64,000 bases of DNA, taken from contig CAJHNH020002453.1 in NCBI GenBank assembly GCA_905116865.2, forward strand, positions 44,070 to 108,069, written 5' to 3'. Numbering within the stretch: the first letter of the stretch is position 1; every line of letters begins with the position of its first letter. Shown here one piece after another: positions 11,713-22,279 of this stretch. The DNA is from Candidula unifasciata (Eukaryota; Mollusca; Gastropoda; Stylommatophora; Geomitridae). The notes below the pieces were generated by a model. It did not search any database and was not told the origin of the DNA. It saw only the letters and a list, made by a program, of their open reading frames with translations. Made by a program: the position numbers and the translations under genes.

Positions 11713-12440
11713 GATCCTGCGCTTGTTCAAAGCCCCACCGCAGCCGAACGTCAATAGCATCAATAATATATTAAATACAGCCAGATTTTTTTAACTCTAC
11801 CTAATCATGCCCATTATCGTTATTGTGCCGGGAGGTCACGACAACCCAGGACCCGCTATTCTATTCGCTATATTACTGTTTTAAATTACATTTCGCCTGA
11901 CGCCGAGCAGTCGGCTTTTATTTACCCCGGAAATAAATTGTTCGACCCGTTTACACTTTCCAATTATGGAATTCTGACCGATTGTTACCGACAGCGTTAG
12001 GATAATGAAGCAAATTATTTGACAAACACTGGAGCGGATCTAGCGTGCCAGCTCTCAAACTGTTAGTGCCGGGGTACAAATCCGGGGCTGAGGCAGTTGG
12101 GGATAAGCCCTGCGTGATGACATGGTGCTTTCTAAAAGCAACAGTTCGGCTCTTTTCTGTTTAGTGAACACACCATGTAGGGACATCACATATTATACGG
12201 AGTTAGAGTTAAGGTTAGCGCTAAATGAATGGCGACAATTACTAACTCCCCCCCCCCCCCCCAAATGGGATTTACCTAAATCTCGCGTGGTTTCGTCGCT
12301 AAACAGGAAAAAAAAAAAACAAATATAAACAACTTTATCATCATCGACATCATTACCACTGACATAATCATCCTGTACCATTTTCGTGGCTTCGCTTTAG
12401 AACTGTATCCTTTTTACGAGTGTGGGTCTTCTCAGATAGC
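11713..12440. other. No gene seen; poly-C tract
   Basis: A C run lies at about 12248-12262 and an A run at about 12309-12319. No gene or RNA recognised. Confidence 0.35.
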
Positions 12441-12945
12441 TAACTTACGGTTTCCAGCTAATATGATGTCACAACTTACGGTTTCCAGTTTATGTGATGT
12501 CACAACTTACGGTTTCCAGCTAATGTTATGTCACAACTTACGGTTTCCAGCTAATGTTATGTCACAACTTAAGGTTTCCAGCTAATGTTATGTCACAACT
12601 TACGGTTTCCAGCTAATGTTATGTCACAACTTACGGTTTCCAGCTAATGTGATGTCACAACTTACGGTTTCCAGCTAATATGATGTCACAACTTACGGTT
12701 TCCAGTTTATGTGATGTCACAACTTACGGTTTCCAGCTAATGTTATGTCACAACTTACGGTTTCCAGCTAATGTGATGTCACAACTTACGGTTTCCAGCA
12801 AATGTGATGTCACAACTTACGGTTTCCAGCTAATGTGATGTCACAACTTACGGTTTCCAGCTAATGTGATGTCACAGCTTACGGTTTCCAGCTAATGTGA
12901 TGTCACAACTTACGGTTTCCAGCTAATGTGATGTCACAGGCTGCT
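12441..12945. repeat. 31-bp minisatellite, about 16 units
   Basis: Head-to-tail units built from cttacggtttccagctaat and gtgatgtcacaa. The spacing between successive cttacgg starts is 31 bp (12444, 12475 and so on). Units differ at one to four positions, with recurrent variants (aatatgatg, aatgttatg, tttatgtg) suggesting higher-order duplication. Each unit carries tgatgtca, one base from a CRE palindrome. Confidence 0.9.
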
Positions 12946-14014
12946 AATTAGATGTTAGAAAATCTTATACATGTGGCTGAAGTGTTAATTCTGACAGATG
13001 AAGCACTGCAATAACATTTATTGCATTTCTCTGTTTTGGTTTTTATTATTGGCTTGGGTTTAGAAAGTCTTTTCACACAAATAAAAAATCAGGGGAGAAA
13101 AGCGACCGCAAATATGACAATTAGGTAACTTAAACAATGATTATATTTTATGTCTGGATACAAGACTGACATGAGATGACAGCTCGATCGGCGTTTCTCT
13201 TTTGATGATAAGCAAAGTTTTCAGCTAATGTATTTAATTACTGCCTTGTTATGTTGAATATCCCTTGTACCTGTGTGATTCTCATCCTTGTGGTGTTAAT
13301 CTTACAGACTGCAATCCTGGAAGAGATAAACTGCCTACTCTACCCCGTTACATGATTAGGCAAACATGTTTGGCAGGCCACCTGAACCATCTCGTGACCC
13401 ACAGACCAGGGGTTGAAGAACACTGTCCTCAACACTGCAGGGATGGTCAGTTTCCAAGACATTATGTTTGTCTCGACAGAAGAGCCAACCGCGACGTGGC
13501 TAAGAAAAGTTCTTTGAATATAGTACGGAACTTAAAAAATCTTATTTGAAGAGCAACAGAGGAGATGACTTGAACATCTGACGAAAAGGCCCTAGTCCTA
13601 AGAGAGCCCAAACCCAGCCTTAAAGAAATGAAGACCAACATACAATGCAGTAGAAAGAGCAAAAAGAGAACCCTTACAAGCCACAGCCTAAATGTAATTT
13701 TATAAGGTGACGAGAAGAGGATGAGGAGGAAGAGAAAATTTTTAAAAAGCCAGTGAGACTAGCAGGTGTATACAAGAGTTTTCATCAAAACCACAAAAAA
13801 GAACAAAGAAAACAACATGTACAATTGAAAAGAAAGGGTGGTTTGGGAAAATGAGCTTTGTGTGAAAACACAAATACTAAGTAAAAACATACAGATATAT
13901 CTTCATGTGGTAAGCTTGAACAGCTGGTTAACCAACAGTTTACGAAACACCAACTTCAACATAACAATAAATGACAGAGAGTTGTGACCATCGACGTATG
14001 ATCCAAACTCGATA
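12946..14014. other. No supported gene; cysteine-containing open frame
   Basis: The plus frame 13265-13549 (94 codons) contains CDSHPCG and CNPGRD with HCPQHCRDG. I do not recognise it, it has no clear splice context, and codon usage cannot be judged. It could be an exon remnant or chance. The remaining sequence is A/T-rich and featureless. Confidence 0.2.
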
Positions 14015-14114
14015 CAAGAAGAAGAAGAAGAAGAAGAAGAAGAAGAAGAAGAAGAAGAAGAAGAAGAAGAAGAAGAAGAAGAAGAAGAAGAAGAAGAAGA
14101 AGAAGAAGAAGAAG
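14015..14114. repeat. (GAA)n microsatellite, about 33 units
   Basis: An uninterrupted aga/aag/gaa trinucleotide run of about 100 bp. It is open in several frames, producing poly-Lys, poly-Ser or poly-Leu translations that are not proteins. Confidence 0.97.
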
Positions 14115-14787
14115 GAAAATGAGGAAAAGAACGGGATAAGGAAGAAACAGACGCCTCACAAATATAAAAATTGACTTTTGATATCAACTTAAAATGCTTC
14201 TGAAAAATAAACTGAAACGTCGCTAAGTAACAAGAGAAGATTGGATGGATGCACAACTTCACTACATTTAACCCTCCATTGTAAAGCCGTTACAATTAAA
14301 GAATTTAGGAAGCTGACAAGGAAATGTATCAACGTTTTAAACGTGACTAAGAAACCATGACTGCATCTTTACACTCGCTTTCATGTACCAATAACAGAAA
14401 ACTAGGTGTTAACCTAAACACAACACACGCAAACTAACCACAGAAATGGGAATATAAACAAACAAAACCGGAACCATACTCCATAAAAACGTTCCTACCA
14501 ACTAAACAATGGGTCAAATTACCCGCAGCGCATGGGACAAATTGCATTCATTGTTCTGGCAACACGAAAATGATAAAACCCACTTTAAGGCAATGCACCT
14601 TTTTAACCCTCGGATCTGCTAGTAACGAAACTGTTGTGTGCTGGGGTCTTGTTGGCAGTGATTTAATCAGAGAGATGTTACAAACTTCAGTGCGTTCTCT
14701 TTCACGGTCGAAGAATAAGGCCTGGGGTTTTTGATCTGACCTTTTCTAGGAATACCTCTTCTGGACAATCGAGTCCTGGGGCACGAC

Positions 14788-14788
<1 letters not shown>
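14115..14788. other. No gene seen
   Basis: A-rich sequence without recognisable features. Confidence 0.35.

Positions 14789-14850
<62 letters not shown>
14789..14850. repeat. (GA)n microsatellite
   Basis: About 30 ga dinucleotides, nearly perfect, followed by purine-rich sequence. Confidence 0.95.
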
Positions 14851-14855
<5 letters not shown>

Positions 14856-15077
14856 AGAGACGGAGGGAGGGAGAGACAGCAGCAGACAGGAGTGTTATTT
14901 AGCTTACGTGACGGCTTTTAAACATTTGGTTGTATAAAATCGTCAACACCGTTATTCGAGAATGTATTATCATCATCGTCATGTGCTCAGACAGTAGGCG
15001 CGGTAGGTCAAGGTTAGCGACTCGGATCTGAGCATTCCAAGGAAAACTTCTACATAACCAATCCTGTCGCTCAGGTG

Positions 15078-15206
15078 CGAGACAGAGAGAGAGAGCGAGA
15101 GACAGAGAGAGAGAGAGACAGAGAGAGAGAGACACAGAGAGAGACAGAGAGAGAGACAGAGAGAGAGACAGAGAGAGAGAGAGACAGAGAGAGTGAGAGA
15201 GAGAAA
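15078..15206. repeat. Imperfect (GA)n / GACA microsatellite
   Basis: A purine-rich tract of gaga units interrupted by gaca at irregular intervals. It lies about 230 bp from the cleaner GA array at 14789-14850. The flanks of the two tracts share partly similar sequence (for example cgtgctcagac and ctaggaatacctctt-like blocks), hinting at a local duplication. Confidence 0.85.
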
Positions 15207-15261
15207 TACCCAGATACAACCGAAAGCTAATACAAACGTCTTTATCAACGACTAAAGTAAG

Positions 15262-15430
15262 AAGGAAAGCCACGTGGTGTAGCTGACAGACGCTCGCTGC
15301 GGAAAGTTGTGGGTTCATATCCACATGATGTTCGAACGTAACTGGCTCAGAGGTCTGTCCAGCTTTAAACGGGTACTAGGTATGGGAAGTAAAAGCAGCC
15401 AGCGTGATGTTGACCACATCAATCATCCAG
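15262..15430 (+). mobile_element. tRNA-derived SINE, family C
   Basis: The head has cgtggtgtagctgacagacg and a B-box-like gtgggttcatatccac. The body has gggtactaggtatggg, cagcgtgatgttgaccac and an A/T-rich end. Same family as 1787-2052, shortened. Confidence 0.65.
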
Positions 15431-15445
15431 GTATATACAAATATG

Positions 15446-15640
15446 GGTACTTTTCTCTTAACTTACCCCATCTCGGGGTATACGGGAGTTCCCCGGGAAA
15501 GACCAATATTATGGGGTGGGGAAATGAGCTTAGTCTGTGTGTGTTTTTTTCCCACATCCTAACACCCCCCCCCCCTCCCCCACATTGGACTTTCCTGGAA
15601 ACTCCTGACGAAATCTCAACGAAATAAAATAAAAGAACCC
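15446..15640. mobile_element. Long-TIR MITE (family M1)
   Basis: The left arm reads gggtacttttctctt, then ggagttccccgggaaagacc and aatattatgggg. The right arm read in reverse complement gives gggttcttttatttt, ggagtttccaggaaagtcc and aatgtggggg. The arms are about 70 bp, inverted and imperfect, around a short interior with a C run at 15565-15576. Related elements: 17440-17622, 21936-22165, 55562-55829. Confidence 0.7.
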
Positions 15641-15714
15641 AGCGTTCAAACACTCGAACTGCCATACACATACTCATCATCATGTAGCAGGTCCTTTGCA
15701 GAACGTCGCTCTCA

Positions 15715-15920
15715 TCACAGTCTGCCTGAAAAAACTCGATCTCTCGCCAGTTCTCCAGCCTCATGTACTTTCATACTCAAGGAGTCACTTATATCTTGTG
15801 CCCATCTTCGTGTCGGTCGGCCCCTGCCCCTCCTTTCTGGTACCATGCCTTCTGCTATAAATTTTTTTCCCAATCCGTCGTGGCGCTTGATATGACCAAA
15901 ATATTTCAGCTTTCGGCATA
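15715..15920 (-). pseudogene. RTE-like LINE C-terminus
   Basis: The minus strand reads KLKYFGHIKRHDGLGKKFI, then EGMVPERRGRGRPTRRWAQD and AGELARDRVFSGRL. KYFGHIxRH followed by RRGRGRPxRRW is the hallmark C-terminal block of RTE-type ORF2. Only this end is left. Confidence 0.8.
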
Positions 15921-16604
15921 AACATACCCAGACATAACACATCTCTGAACACAGAATCGAAGATCTACCCCAACCACAACCAAGCGGGTATGGATGAAAC
16001 AATCTGCTACACAACATCAGTCTCCACTCGACATGCATGCACAACCTGCAAGCGTGACTGTCAAGTCTGACACACAAACACACACCCCCGTACCAGTCTT
16101 CAATGAGACACACCGTGTAAACGTGTAGGCCCGGGCGTGTGAAAACTACACAGTTCGCTACACGTCCCGCGCCAATCGACTCCAAACGGCGCACAATGGG
16201 GGTGGGTGGTCTATGGCTACGCTACCAGATTCGTGAACTGGGACAAGACGGAGAGGGCGGGCAGGTATGAACAAGGGAGCATTTGCAAACACCAGGAGTA
16301 GCCCAAACTAATCGCAGACGAAGGTCGTTCCACAGTTGCTGCGAACGGAAACCGTTGGTCTATATTCTCGTCAGGTTCTATATTCTCGTCAATTTCGCCA
16401 GCCCTTGGGCGTGGATGTTTGTTTCTAAAAATCGATCAACGGTTAATGAATAATCGACGCTATATCTCTCTGGACAAAGATACAGATGTCTCGTCTCCCT
16501 CAGCACTAGCCGCTTGGCGAAAGTAGATGCTGATGTTCGTGTACAAATGGTGGTCCTGTTCACGTTTCCCGGCCCGCTTACGCACTCCCTGACCTTTTAT
16601 TCAT
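15921..16604. other. No gene seen
   Basis: No recognisable feature. A short phrase (tctatattctcgtca) is duplicated at 16359-16392. Confidence 0.35.
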
Positions 16605-16790
16605 ACTTTTTTTTCCCCACTCTTCTAGGTCGCAGGGGTATTACGTAGTCTTCCCTCCAATTACCTCAGTGCCGATGTCGCGTGTTCTATACTACACGAC
16701 GACACAGCTTTCAACGACCCCAGAACATGTCAACTAAACCCCCTAAATTCATCCTCAGCCTAGGTCACACGAGATTTTTCGAAGAACGTA
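16605..16790. mobile_element. MITE interior fragment
   Basis: Shares gcaggggt, gtgttct, acacgacg and ctttcaacgacccca blocks with 11380-11560 and, reversed, with 55664-55800. It ends in cagcctaggtcacacgag, equivalent to the 24-bp unit of the 11.6-kb element. Confidence 0.45.
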
Positions 16791-16989
16791 GTACAATATG
16801 ACATCACTCTGACCTAGATTAGACTGAGAGTAGATGGGCCGGGAAACGCAAACAGGTCAAAAATGTTTTATTACCACACAAACAAATCGGGATGGCCTTC
16901 TCGTGCACCCACCTAACCATCCCACTTCATCTCTACATGAAACATATCGACATCCGAACCTAATCAATTAGTCGCGGTCTCTACAATGA

Positions 16990-17057
16990 AAGCTGACTGC
17001 AATCTTCTTCTTAGCGTTGACCGACTGTAATGTTCTGGTTGTTCGTCCATTTCTGCA
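16990..17057 (-). mobile_element. Family A 3' end, cut by MITE
   Basis: Reads cttcttcttagcgttgac then gttctggttgttcgtccatttctg, the antisense of the family A tail region. The copy stops at the TTAA of the MITE at 17058. Confidence 0.5.
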
Positions 17058-17205
17058 CTTAACTCTTTGAGTCCCAAGGAACGCATCATACGTTCATAGT
17101 TTCCTACATAGAGGCCCAACGAACACATGATGCGCCGATTTAACGTCTCTCTTGACTACCCCTTGGGCCTCTGATGATAAATTTACTGAGACTCAAAGAG
17201 TTAAG
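17058..17205. mobile_element. piggyBac-like MITE flanked by TTAA
   Basis: A perfect 16-bp inverted repeat: cttaactctttgagtc at 17058-17073 and gactcaaagagttaag at 17190-17205. Each end contains TTAA, so the unit is TTAA-ctctttgagtccc...ggcctct...gactcaaagag-TTAA. TTAA target sites and a CCCTTTGAG-like terminus are typical of piggyBac-type elements. The interior (148 bp overall) has no coding capacity. Confidence 0.7.
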
Positions 17206-17214
17206 TCTTCAGTC

Positions 17215-17410
17215 TTTTTTTTTATTTTTAATATCCAGACAAAATAAGTTCTTAACCCTTTGGCTCGGTACTGTGGATATCGCAATCCTTCGGCCTTGAT
17301 TCCATGATAAATACGGTATATCTGGGAGAAATGTGGCTTTTCTGCCTGTCCCCGGGCGTGAACCCGAACCACAAGAAGTTCGTCACCCGGTCGCCGCAAA
17401 GTCAGGTTTA
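17215..17410 (-). mobile_element. tRNA-derived SINE, family D
   Basis: The blocks ccctttggctcggtac, ggatatcgcaatcc, gattccatgata and atgtggcttttctgcc are shared with 18062-18285. The right end read in reverse complement has a tRNA-like head with the B-box-like gggttcacgcccgggg. Confidence 0.75.
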
Positions 17411-17439
17411 GCCAACTACGCTAGCAACCCAGACAATCC

Positions 17440-17622
17440 TCTTTCAGTTCACTCCATCTTGGGGATTCCGAGGGGAGTTCCCGGGAATGTCCAATAGTTA
17501 GGGCGTAAAATAAACACCGACTAAGTCCCCTCCCCTATAATACTGGACTTTCTGGAACTTCCCACGATATCTCGGAGTCCCGGGGATAAGGTCAACTAAA
17601 GAAAAGTACCTAGTCTTCTTCC
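17440..17622. mobile_element. Long-TIR MITE (family M1)
   Basis: The left arm has ggggattccgaggggagttc then cgggaatgtccaatagt. The right arm in reverse complement reads ggtacttttctttagt, cccgggactccgagatat and agaaagtccagtattatag. Inverted arms around a short interior place it with 15446-15640. Confidence 0.65.
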
Positions 17623-18061
17623 AGACTTGAATTGTGCGTGTACTTAGGTTTATATAGCTGCTTATTTATATGTAGACTGTTGGTTCCTCGCTTCTTAGTC
17701 AGAGGGAAAATGATACCATTTGCTGGCCTACCATTAACTTTAAAATAAATTTAAATAAATCCGAACTTAATAATCAAATATATTATTTGTTCGGTGACTG
17801 TCTTTTTAAGAGGTGTCACATAAGTGGGTTGATAAGAATTCCGATGTTGCACTTCCGCATCCCTCAGCTGGAACTACTTGCATGGGCATGCGGGTATACA
17901 ATGTAATGAACGAGGAGACTGCCTGGGGTCCTTACCCGCCTATGACTGCAGGTTACACCTGGCTGATGTAGCTGTTACGGGTAGCCTAATTATAACTCCT
18001 TTGAGGGTTGAACATGGTATCCAGGATCTGCCTTGTTGATCTGCCCTCCAGATTCCACTTT
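17623..18061. other. No gene seen
   Basis: No recognisable feature. Confidence 0.35.
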
Positions 18062-18285
18062 TTTTTTTTTAACGTATCCAGAAACCATGAGTTGTAAACC
18101 CTTTGGCTCGGTACAATGGATATCGCAACCCTTCGGCCTTGATTCCATTATAGGTACCGTTTAATCTGGGAGAAAATGTGGCTTTTCTGCCCACCCCCGG
18201 GAGTGAACCCGGACCACAAGGAGTTCGTCACCTGGCCGCCGCGAAAGTCAGGTTTAACCAACTTCGCTAGAGAGCCGAGCTTTTT
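18062..18285 (-). mobile_element. tRNA-derived SINE, family D, best copy
   Basis: In reverse complement the head reads ctctctagcgaagttggtta (A-box-like) and, about 50 bp on, gggttcactcccggggg (B-box), then a gaatcaaggccgaaggg body and an A-rich or T-rich end at the left. Second copy at 17215-17410. Confidence 0.75.
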
Positions 18286-19135
18286 TTTTTTTTTAAATCA
18301 TACGATGGTATGATAAATCTTATGTAGCAGCCAGGGGTACAAAATGATCGATCAATTGGACTAACTGACCAAAAAAAAAAAAGGATAATACACATGAAAA
18401 GAAGCACCAACGGAGTTGATATCAACTCCGATGAACAACCGTGGTCTGGGAACCGTGATGGCTCGTACACAGGCACTGCGGACCTGCAGCTTCTTATACA
18501 AATACGTTCAAACGTTGAGCAGCCTATTCAACCTGTTGTGCGCATGGCCACACAACCGAGACTTTTTTTTAAAGCTGCAATCCCTACCCACGAGACGTCA
18601 ATGCCGGGAACCACACTGGCGGACAATGACATGCCTCTGGCGCTAACCTTTGTAGGCGACAAGGGTGTTAAGCGCAGCATAGCGCGTGTATGCCGACTTC
18701 AATATCAAGATCATCATTACAGCCATTTGTTATGAGAACACTCAGTATATGTTTGCCGGTGAAACGGAGTTCGTGCACTGCGCTGAGATTTTTCAGACTC
18801 AGTTATGGGTTATCATCCGTTTGCCATGATGTTGATCCGTCGAATAAACATAAACTATATGTTCAAAGTGATGGCTGCTGCATAGGAGGACGCAGTACAT
18901 CGGAGGACAGAGCACCCACAGGGATACCCAGTGCACACTTACCGATGAGATTACAAAAACTGCAGTATCCCTGAAGGTCTCCATAATAATATATTTCGCC
19001 TCTATCCTAAGTGCTTTACAATCACTGATGCCAGTGAAATCAACAATCTGCTAGCTTCGTTCCTGACACTCTAGCATGACCTATGAAGTATATTCAGGTC
19101 AAGTGTTTGTGAGAGAGGGCAGTGCCTCTGCTTAC
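18286..19135. other. No gene; SINE B fragment and palindrome
   Basis: 18745-18850 matches the 3' part of SINE family B (ggagttcgtgcactgcgctg and catgatgttgatccgtcg). 18411-18430 is a perfect 20-bp palindrome (cggagttgatatcaactccg). Other sequence shows traces of LINE code but no continuous frame. Confidence 0.5.
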
Positions 19136-19139
19136 TGTC

Positions 19140-19235
19140 CACTCATGTCACATTGTTTCTTGTACAGTATATTGTGGCTGATTCTCAGTCGGTATTGCGG
19201 AGGGTTCAAACGGGGCAACTGTGGCTTGAGTGGAT
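19140..19235 (+). pseudogene. LINE RNase H fragment
   Basis: The plus strand reads VADSQSVLRRVQTGQLWLEW, the third-Asp region of the RNase H domain of the CPEC-type LINE (compare VIVTDSQSMLRKIE at 59.3 kb). Confidence 0.6.
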
Positions 19236-19319
19236 ACGAGCATCGGCACTTCAACATGACAGCAACTCACGTGGATGCATTGTCCGGGACATGCAAGAGG
19301 ACCGCGTAGCAATTAAAAA

Positions 19320-19625
19320 GCGGATCCATGTGTGGGTTCCGGGGCCCCATTATGGGGAGAACAAGAGCAGACCCACTGCTTTTCTAACAAGCATGTCGTA
19401 AGAGTTGATTAACTGGGAGCTTCCTTCTAAGTCGGAGTGCATCTGCCTGAAAGGCAAGGAACCAACAATCTAAATTTAAATAAGTCTGTAAAACGGATGC
19501 ACACGCAACACTCAGGTTTTGGAACCAGACAACATTTCAGAGACGGAAGAAGAATCAGAACTTTCCATGAGAGTTTACAGCTGGTGAATGCAAAGAAGTA
19601 GATAGAGCAGATTTTTAACACCTAC
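19320..19625 (+). mobile_element. Family A retroposon (~300 bp), sense
   Basis: Starts tgtgtgggttccggggcccc, contains agcatgtcgtaagag, gcatctgcctgaaaggcaag and ggatgcacacgcaacactca, and ends tttacagctggtgaatgcaa then an aagaag-type tail. More than a dozen copies of this order occur in the window in both orientations, and the AAG-rich tail marks the 3' end. No coding capacity. A non-autonomous retroposon is the best reading. Confidence 0.75.
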
Positions 19626-19699
19626 ACAAACACAGATGTTACGAAAGGAAGATCTTCTCAAGTCCATTCATGAACGAATGTTGACAGAAGATTTAACGA

Positions 19700-19990
19700 T
19701 CACACATCTTCTTCTTCGCGCTCACCATCTGTAAACTCTGGCAGAAAGTTCTGGTTGTTCATCCACTTCTGGACTGTGGTCCTGTTCCAGAGCCTGAGTG
19801 TTGCGTGTGCATCCGTTTTGACAGATCTGACTCATCTCTCTGCAGACTGCTGGTTCCTTGCCTCTCAGGTAGATGCACTCCGACTCTGAAGGAAGCTCCC
19901 AGTTAGTTGACTATTAATTAGGACAAGCTTTTGGGTAGGCAGTGGGTCTATTCTTGTTTTCTCTATAACAGGGCCCCGGAACCCACACGG
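19700..19990 (-). mobile_element. Family A retroposon, antisense
   Basis: Begins cttcttcttcgcgctcacc (tail side) and ends gggccccggaacccacacgg (head side). With 19320-19625 it forms a tail-to-tail inverted pair separated by about 75 bp. Confidence 0.75.
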
Positions 19991-21150
19991 GAAAAAGATT
20001 ACCCTGAAGCTGTCAGGCAGAAAAGGAAACTGGTCCCTGTACTGAAGCTTGCAGCAGATAAAGAGCCAGTCAAGAAGACTGTGTCCAAGAAGAAACTCCA
20101 GAGACAGAAGTTGCTGCAGACAGATGAGATTCCTCTGTAATCTTTAGACGGACGGATCATGAAACTGACACTTCAGGTTGAACAGAGTAATCTATGTAAC
20201 CAAAATAAAAGTACTAAATGTTCCACCAAAACCGTACAATCACTGCCAACAGTGGATATCCTCCAAAGCATCAATGAGCAGCACTGGTTTGAAGTCTGTT
20301 ACAGAAGAAGAGATCAACAGACTTTATCCACACCAGAGTTGGATTAGAGTTTATACACAGATGGTTCTTCAGCCAAGAGAGCAATAAGAGATGGAGAAAA
20401 AGGAATATACATAAAATGCTTAAATGATTAAATAATGAACAAGCTATACCAACAGGTTCATATTCCTCCAATTACAGAGAAGAAGCATATGCATGTCTGG
20501 AGGCATGGTCTTTCCTGAATGGACAACAGCACAGCAAATATAACAGAGTGGTCTTTTGACTGATGCTATGCCAGATCTTCGAGCAATTGTTAACTTAGGT
20601 TGCAGACCAGATGCAACAGCTGATTCACTTAGATTATTCAGTAGAACAATCTGTAATGCAGTGGATTCGAAGTAATAGAAAATCAGAAGGCAATGAAATA
20701 GCATACAGATTGGTCACAAGCGACAGTGACAGGGTACAATACAATAGTCACTTAACCCACCAAGAGACTGACATTAATACCATCAAGTATCCAAGAAAGG
20801 TGGCTGGATACCTTCACCAAATTTTCTCCCCAAGACTCATTTCATCGTCTCTCTAGAGAGGGACATTCTGCAATCTGGCCAGTTCCAACCACAATGATGA
20901 CAAAGCTATTAGGGACATGAGGAGATATTAACTGCACAATAGCTTTTATTGTGGCTACGGGCCTCATCATATAAGTTTTTCTAACAGAAGGATCAAAGAA
21001 GAAGACTGAGGCTAGTTCTGTCAAGGAGTAAACAGAAAGCACACCAGCTGGGAAAATAAACAATGACATCAAAGTCTTCAAATTCAAAGCTGGGGCACCA
21101 GGGGGATCTCTATCTGTCTGGGAACCTAATGGAGTAATACTGCACAAGAC
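19991..21150 (+). pseudogene. Heavily decayed LINE: RNase H region
   Basis: The plus strand has KDYPEAVRQKRKLVPVLKLA at about 19993-20055, resembling basic segments in L1/CR1-type ORF1 proteins. VYTDGSSAKRAIRDGGKGIY (with a frame correction, about 20350-20405) is the RNase H first-Asp motif, and an LSREGHSAIWPVPTT-like stretch near 20850 fits the post-RNase H region. Stops are frequent throughout. The first part may belong to a different element from the RNase H part. Confidence 0.45.
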
Positions 21151-21935
21151 ATAGCTCTTAGTGTGTCATGGCATCTCTTGCTATCATCTAGCCCACTTTC
21201 ACATGGCAGACGCTTTTCTCCCTAGGATTAGCCCCCCCCCCCCCCCCCCCCCCCCTTCCCCCAACTAATCTAGTGGCAGGTTGGAGTTTTAACACCCAGT
21301 TGGAAACTGGAGAGGACAATATAGGAGGTAAATATGAAATCTGCATATATCGGCCAGCTACTAAACTGAGAGCCACAAGCAACACTGAATTTTACGTGGA
21401 ATGCTCCTAAAGATATGTGTTGTAAACTGCATATTCGAAAAAGTGGCTGTCTGCCACAGAACTGGCAGTTTACCATATATAGTAAGACGCATGCATCTGC
21501 TGGTTTGTTATGACTGCTGCTTCCTTCAGCTGAAAATAACACTTCTTGTGATACACTGTAGGTGTTGGCAGCTCTAGAAGATGCATTATGAATGTGTGAG
21601 CTGTTGGATTCTGCAAGAAATGTTGTTTGATTTTTACATGGGACAGTGATCAACACATTGTACAGTTTCTCAATGACTTAGGAATGGAGCAATTGTGACC
21701 TGTCTGCAATGAGGTTGGAATCACAACTGATAGTATCTTTGTCTATTCTCTAACCTTCATGTTCAGGCTTGTTAGTAGCCAAACTAGCAACAGTATAGCT
21801 CTCAGGATCAATGGAAAAAAATTACTGCAGTAAAATTCCAGAAATCAAAACAAATCTGCAAAAGACATTGGCATGAATTGGCTGAAGCCTGCACTCCATT
21901 GAGACAAAAGGAAGTAAAGGAAGTTAAGAGAAGGG
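21151..21935. other. No gene supported; poly-C tract
   Basis: A C run of about 24 nt lies at 21231-21254. A 128-codon minus frame (21270-21656) is not recognised and shows no motif. Treated as unsupported. Confidence 0.3.
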
Positions 21936-22165
21936 TACTTTATTTTTAATTTGCCCCCAAACAAAGGAAATTCCAGGGTTCTTGAGAAAATCTAATATTC
22001 TAGCAGTTTTATGGGTTGAGGTTAGGGTTAGCCAGAGTCTCTAAGGTGGTCAGGGATGATAAAGAGCTTCCTAACCCTAACTCCAATGCATTACACCCCT
22101 AGAATATTTGACTTTCTCAGAAATTCCAGGATTATCTTTCTTTGTGGTAAATTAAAAATAAAGTA
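21936..22165. mobile_element. Long-TIR MITE (family M1), best preserved
   Basis: The left arm 21936-22001 starts tactttatttttaatttgcc and ends aatctaatattctag. The right arm in reverse complement starts tactttatttttaatttacc and ends gtcaaatattctag. The arms are about 66 bp with roughly three quarters identity. The interior carries ggttagggttag (22020-22031) and ctaaccctaac (22071-22081), so the inner part is also inverted. Outer TA dinucleotides could be a target duplication. Confidence 0.75.
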
Positions 22166-22279
22166 ACAATAGAAGTTTTAAGAAGTGCAGCACTCTTCTC
22201 CTCCTCTGAAATTTCACAGTATTAAAGTCAATAAAGTTTTAGCGTTAACTATATCCTTCATTTAATTAAAATCTTCCAT

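Noticed and set aside
12441..12945. CRISPR-like repeat array
   Set aside because: Units are adjacent 31-bp repeats without unique spacers, in a eukaryotic context; it is a minisatellite.
13903..14262. Poly-Lys, poly-Ser and poly-Leu frames
   Set aside because: Translation of the GAA microsatellite.
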